Shown here: positions 24,890-28,217 of the stretch, one piece after another
Position numbering within the stretch: position 1 is the stretch's first letter
How the letters are laid out: every line of letters begins with the position of its first letter
IMG/VR virus record: IMGVR_UViG_3300010885_022313
Location: 1 to 28,217 of that record
DNA: 28,217 nucleotides
Source: a virus
Reading direction: 5' to 3' (one strand)
Notes under the pieces: model-generated
What the model was told of the DNA's origin: nothing
Seen by the model: the letters and a program-made list of their open reading frames with translations, nothing else
The model's database searches: none
Position numbers and translations under genes: made by a program

Positions 24890-26284
24890 ATGGCGACAGG
24901 TAAAAATTTTGAATATTTAGGTAACACATTCCAATTACAGTTACTAAATCAGATGGTGTTAGACAAGGATTTCTCACACTCTATTATTGATGTAATTGAG
25001 AACAATTATTTTGAAAACAAGTATTTTAAAATACTTGTTCAGATGATTAGAGAATATTACAAAAAATTTGATCACACACCATCTTTTGAAACCCTTGAAC
25101 AGATCACAAAATCAGAGTTGCAACAAGAGATTGCGTCAAAGATAGTACTTGACACAATTAAGAAGATTAAGGATGCACCTATTGATGGCGTAGGTTTCGT
25201 GCAAGAAAAGGCTTTAAAATTCTGTAAACAACAGGAACTTCAAAAGGTAATGGGTAAAGCTCAAAAAATTATTGATGGGGGAGAGTTTGAGAACTATGAC
25301 ACCCTTGAAGAATTAGTTAGAGAGGCATTACAAGTAGGTGCGAAAGATACATCAATGATGGATGTATTTTCTAACATGGAACAAGTTCTTGATGATGATT
25401 ACAGACACCCAATTCCTATGGGGATACCAGGTATTGACAAGTTGTTAAAAGGAGGTTTGGCAAAAGGAGAAATTGGTGTTATCTTAGCACCAACCGGAGT
25501 AGGTAAATCAACCATTTTAACAAAGATTGCGAACCACGCATTTAATTTAGGAAATAACGTACTTCAAGTCTTTTTTGAAGACAACCCAAAAGTAATACAG
25601 AGAAAACACTTCACTCTGTGGACAAAGATCCATCCTGACGATTTGTCAGAGAGAAGAGAAGAGGTAATGGCTAAGGTTGCAGAGATTGAAGAGAGTATGC
25701 CTAACAAACTAATTATGAAAAAATTGCCATCCGACACTGTGACGATGTTACAATTAAAAAATCAAATTAGAAAGATGATTGCGGATGGTATTAAGATTGA
25801 TATGGTCGTTTTAGACTACATTGATTGTGTCGTTCCTGACAAGAATTTGGGTGATGAATGGAAAAGTGAAGGTTCAGTGATGAGGGGGTTTGAAGCTATG
25901 TGTCACGAATTGACTCTCGTTGGTTGGACCGCAACACAAGGAAATAGAGCGTCTATTTCATCAGAGGTCGTAACAACAGATCAAATGGGGGGGTCAATTA
26001 AAAAGGCACAAGTGGGACACGTTATTATTTCGGTAGCTAAGACTCTACAACAAAAAGAGTTAAAGTTGGCGACAATAGCGATAACCAAATCAAGAATCGG
26101 TGACGATGGAGTGGTGTTTGAGAATTGTAAGTTTGATAATGCAATGATTGATATTGATACTGAAAGTTCAATGACGTTCTTAGGTCTTGAAGAACAAAAA
26201 GAAGAGAGACAAAGACAAAGAATCAAGGAGGTTCTTGAGAAAAGAAAACAAAGAGAAACCGGTACGGATTCTACAAATAATTAA
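24890..26284 (+). CDS. Replicative DNA helicase, DnaB-family, gp41-like
   Basis: Unwinds DNA at the fork as a ring hexamer. At 464 residues it is near T4 gp41 (475). The N-terminal ~150 residues are helical, with the DnaB-type opening NTFQLQLLNQMVLDKDF, and lead through a linker to the RecA-like core. Walker A is APTGVGKST (200-208), a glutamate follows after strand 2 (VFFED, ~228-232), Walker B is DMVVLDYID (D309), and motif H3 is WTATQGNR (346-353). The basic finger or sensor region probably includes ITKSRIGDDG (~398-407). The last ~30 residues are highly charged (KEERQRQRIKEVLEKRKQ). The ATG sits after an A-rich leader with a TATTTATC element. It forms a run with the upstream nuclease and the downstream reductase. 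Confidence 0.9.
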   Translation: MATGKNFEYLGNTFQLQLLNQMVLDKDFSHSIIDVIENNYFENKYFKILVQMIREYYKKFDHTPSFETLEQITKSELQQEIASKIVLDTIKKIKDAPIDGVGFVQEKALKFCKQQELQKVMGKAQKIIDGGEFENYDTLEELVREALQVGAKDTSMMDVFSNMEQVLDDDYRHPIPMGIPGIDKLLKGGLAKGEIGVILAPTGVGKSTILTKIANHAFNLGNNVLQVFFEDNPKVIQRKHFTLWTKIHPDDLSERREEVMAKVAEIEESMPNKLIMKKLPSDTVTMLQLKNQIRKMIADGIKIDMVVLDYIDCVVPDKNLGDEWKSEGSVMRGFEAMCHELTLVGWTATQGNRASISSEVVTTDQMGGSIKKAQVGHVIISVAKTLQQKELKLATIAITKSRIGDDGVVFENCKFDNAMIDIDTESSMTFLGLEEQKEERQRQRIKEVLEKRKQRETGTDSTNN

Positions 26285-26304
26285 ATTTTAAAATTAAATA
26301 AATA

Positions 26305-28164
26305 ATGGATGTTTCACAAAGAATATTGAGCGACATTACGGTGTATATGAAATACGCTAAGTTTGTTCCTGAATTAAATAGACGGGAAACGTGGGAGGAG
26401 TTGGTAACAAGAAACAAAGAAATGCACCAAAAGAAATACCCCCACATTAAAGACGAGATTGAGGAAGTATATAAAATGGTATACGATAAAAAAATTCTCC
26501 CTTCAATGAGATCATTACAATTTGGTGGTAAACCAATTGAGATTTCACCAAACAGAGTTTACAATTGCGCTTACGCGCCGATTGACCATCCTGATGCATT
26601 CTCTGAAACTATGTTTTTATTATTAGGTGGTACAGGTGTTGGATTCTCAGTACAAAAACACCACATTGAAAAATTACCTGAGATTAAAAAACCAAACCCA
26701 ACAAGAACAAGACGTTACCTTATTGGTGATAGTATTGAGGGATGGGCTGATGCGATTAAAGTATTGGTTGGATCTTATTTTGGTGTTAAATCATCAACAC
26801 CTATATTTGATTTTTCTGATATCAGACATAAAGGAGCATTATTAGTTACTTCAGGTGGTAAAGCACCTGGTCCTCAACCACTTAAAGATTGTATTCATAA
26901 TATCACTAAAGTGTTTGAAAACAAAAAAGACGGACAAAAATTATCGTCTATTGAGACTCACGATATTGTATGTCATATTGCAGATGCGGTATTAGCAGGT
27001 GGTATCAGAAGAGCGGCACTAATTTCATTATTCTCTGCTGACGATGAGGATATGATCTCTTGTAAATCAGGAAATTGGTGGGAACAAAACGCACAAAGAG
27101 GTAGAGCTAACAACTCTGCAGTACTTCTTCGTCACAAAATTACTAAAGAATTCTTTACGGGTCTTTGGAAAAGAATTGAATTATCAGGAGCAGGAGAGCC
27201 TGGTATCTATTTATCAAACGATAAAGATTGGGGAACTAACCCATGTTGTGAGATTGCACTTCGTCCTAATCAGTTCTGTAACTTATGTGAGGTAAATGCG
27301 TCTGACATTGAATCACAAGAAGATTTTGAAGCAAGAGTTAAAGGGGCAGCGTTCATTGGAACATTACAAGCAGGTTATACTGATTTTCACTACCTAAGAG
27401 ACGTTTGGAAAAGAACAACTGAAAAAGACGCACTTATTGGTGTTGGAATGACAGGAATCGGTTCGGGTGTTGTTTTAGGGTACGATATGAAATCAGCGGC
27501 TGAAATGGTTAACATTGAAAACGAAAGAGTTGCGAAACTTATTGGTATTAACAAATCTGCAAGATCAACAACAGTTAAACCATCAGGAACATCATCATTG
27601 GTGTTGGGAACTTCTTCAGGTATCCACGCATGGCACAATGACTTCTACCTAAGAAGAATTCGTGTTGGTAAAAATGAGGCTATCTATTCTTATTTAGCAA
27701 CTAACCACCCTGATTTAGTAGAAGATGAATACTTCCGTCCTCACGATACGGCAGTTATCTCAATCCCACAAAAATCACCACAAGGATCAATCCTTAGACA
27801 TGAATCAGTATTCCAAATGTTGGAGCGTGTTAAGAAAGTATCACAAGAGTGGGTTAAAAATGGACACAGAACAGGTCAAAACACACATAACGTATCTGCA
27901 ACAGTTTCTATTAAAGAAGATGAGTGGGACTTAGTTGGTGATTGGATGTGGAATAACAGAGAATTCTATAATGGATTATCAGTACTTCCATACAATGGTG
28001 GAACTTACACTCAAGCGCCATTTGAAGATTGTACAGAAGAAGATTTTGAAAAATTAGTGAAATCATTACATGATGTGGATTTAACAAAAGTTACTGAACT
28101 TCAAGATAATACAGATTTAAGAGGTGAAGCGGCTTGTGCTGGTGGAGCTTGTGAAATAGTATAA
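26305..28164 (+). CDS. nrdJ: Class II (adenosylcobalamin-dependent) ribonucleotide reductase
   Basis: Makes deoxyribonucleotides from ribonucleotides. Key residues of the monomeric B12-dependent type are visible: C88 in VYNCAYAP (reducible pair, first Cys), N312-P-C314-C-E316 (thiyl-radical Cys with its Asn and Glu), C325 in PNQFCNLCEVN (second Cys, 11 residues later, as in Lactobacillus RTPR), and the C-terminal redox pair in CAGGACEIV (C611/C616). MFLLLGGTGVGFSVQ (~103-117) and VKPSGTSSLVLGTSSGIH (~425-441) are also typical. It has no small-subunit partner and no glycyl-radical tail, so it is not class I or III. At 619 residues it is ~120 shorter than RTPR (739). T4 itself encodes class I NrdAB, so this phage instead depends on cobalamin from its host. 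It starts 20 bases after the helicase. Confidence 0.88.
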   Translation: MDVSQRILSDITVYMKYAKFVPELNRRETWEELVTRNKEMHQKKYPHIKDEIEEVYKMVYDKKILPSMRSLQFGGKPIEISPNRVYNCAYAPIDHPDAFSETMFLLLGGTGVGFSVQKHHIEKLPEIKKPNPTRTRRYLIGDSIEGWADAIKVLVGSYFGVKSSTPIFDFSDIRHKGALLVTSGGKAPGPQPLKDCIHNITKVFENKKDGQKLSSIETHDIVCHIADAVLAGGIRRAALISLFSADDEDMISCKSGNWWEQNAQRGRANNSAVLLRHKITKEFFTGLWKRIELSGAGEPGIYLSNDKDWGTNPCCEIALRPNQFCNLCEVNASDIESQEDFEARVKGAAFIGTLQAGYTDFHYLRDVWKRTTEKDALIGVGMTGIGSGVVLGYDMKSAAEMVNIENERVAKLIGINKSARSTTVKPSGTSSLVLGTSSGIHAWHNDFYLRRIRVGKNEAIYSYLATNHPDLVEDEYFRPHDTAVISIPQKSPQGSILRHESVFQMLERVKKVSQEWVKNGHRTGQNTHNVSATVSIKEDEWDLVGDWMWNNREFYNGLSVLPYNGGTYTQAPFEDCTEEDFEKLVKSLHDVDLTKVTELQDNTDLRGEAACAGGACEIV

Positions 28165-28169
28165 GAGTT

Positions 28170-28217
28170 ATGACGGTAAGTGCATCAAACGATTGGATAC
28201 AACAGTTATATGTTCAG
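28170..28217 (+). CDS. Start of a further gene, unknown (partial)
   Basis: An ATG at 28170, five bases after the reductase stop, opens a frame to the end of the window: MTVSASNDWIQQLYVQ (16 residues). The close spacing and same strand suggest the operon continues. Nothing can be said about function. Confidence 0.4.
   Translation, partial: MTVSASNDWIQQLYVQ

Overview
The window looks like part of the genome of a lytic, T4-related phage with a contractile tail. A contractile sheath, tail tube, gp26/gp51-type assembly chaperones, tape measure and hub/baseplate proteins are followed directly by a T4-type replication set: gp32-like ssDNA-binding protein, UvsX-like recombinase, RNase H-type flap nuclease, gp41-like DnaB-family helicase, then a ribonucleotide reductase. 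The DNA is AT-rich. Hardly any start codon has a Shine-Dalgarno sequence in front of it; starts sit instead in A/T-rich leaders. That points to a Bacteroidota host (inference, not proven).

Layout. At 1-62 a minus-strand gene begins and runs off the left edge, divergent from everything else. A ~120 bp divergent control region follows. Then come sheath (183-3542, with terminator), a HAD-type phosphatase-like gene (3614-4441), tail tube (4565-5053, with terminator), a gp26-like chaperone (5138-5908) that appears to be extended by a +1 ribosomal frameshift into a gp51-like tail (to 6044), tape measure (6070-7911), a 1693-residue baseplate/tube-like protein carrying an OmpA-like domain (7935-13016), a LysM/gp53-like protein (13018-13341), a 2336-residue hub-like protein (13331-20341), and two small proteins of unknown role (20380-21283). 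A terminator closes this block. A near-consensus sigma70-type promoter (21341-21369) then starts gp32, which has its own terminator. The uvsX - RNase H - unknown 149-aa gene - helicase - class II (B12-dependent) ribonucleotide reductase run fills the rest, and another gene starts at 28170 and leaves the window.

How the genes fit together. The first 20 kb builds the tail: the chaperone pair acts on the tape measure, the LysM, tube-like and hub proteins form the baseplate centre, and tube then sheath polymerise on it. The last 7 kb copies and repairs DNA and makes dNTPs. The three proteins needed in highest copy number (sheath, tube, gp32) are each followed by a strong intrinsic terminator.

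Most notable points: a likely +1 programmed frameshift (UUU-C before a CGG codon) in the chaperone gene; a zinc-less gp32 ending in a bacterial-SSB-like acidic DEDLPF tip; giant baseplate proteins with inserted OmpA-like and exact 60-residue repeat modules; an outsized sheath with a Pro/Thr linker; and a recurrent TATTTAT element in the gaps before genes. No tRNA, CRISPR array, insertion sequence or integrase was seen, and there is no gene-free stretch over 300 bases.
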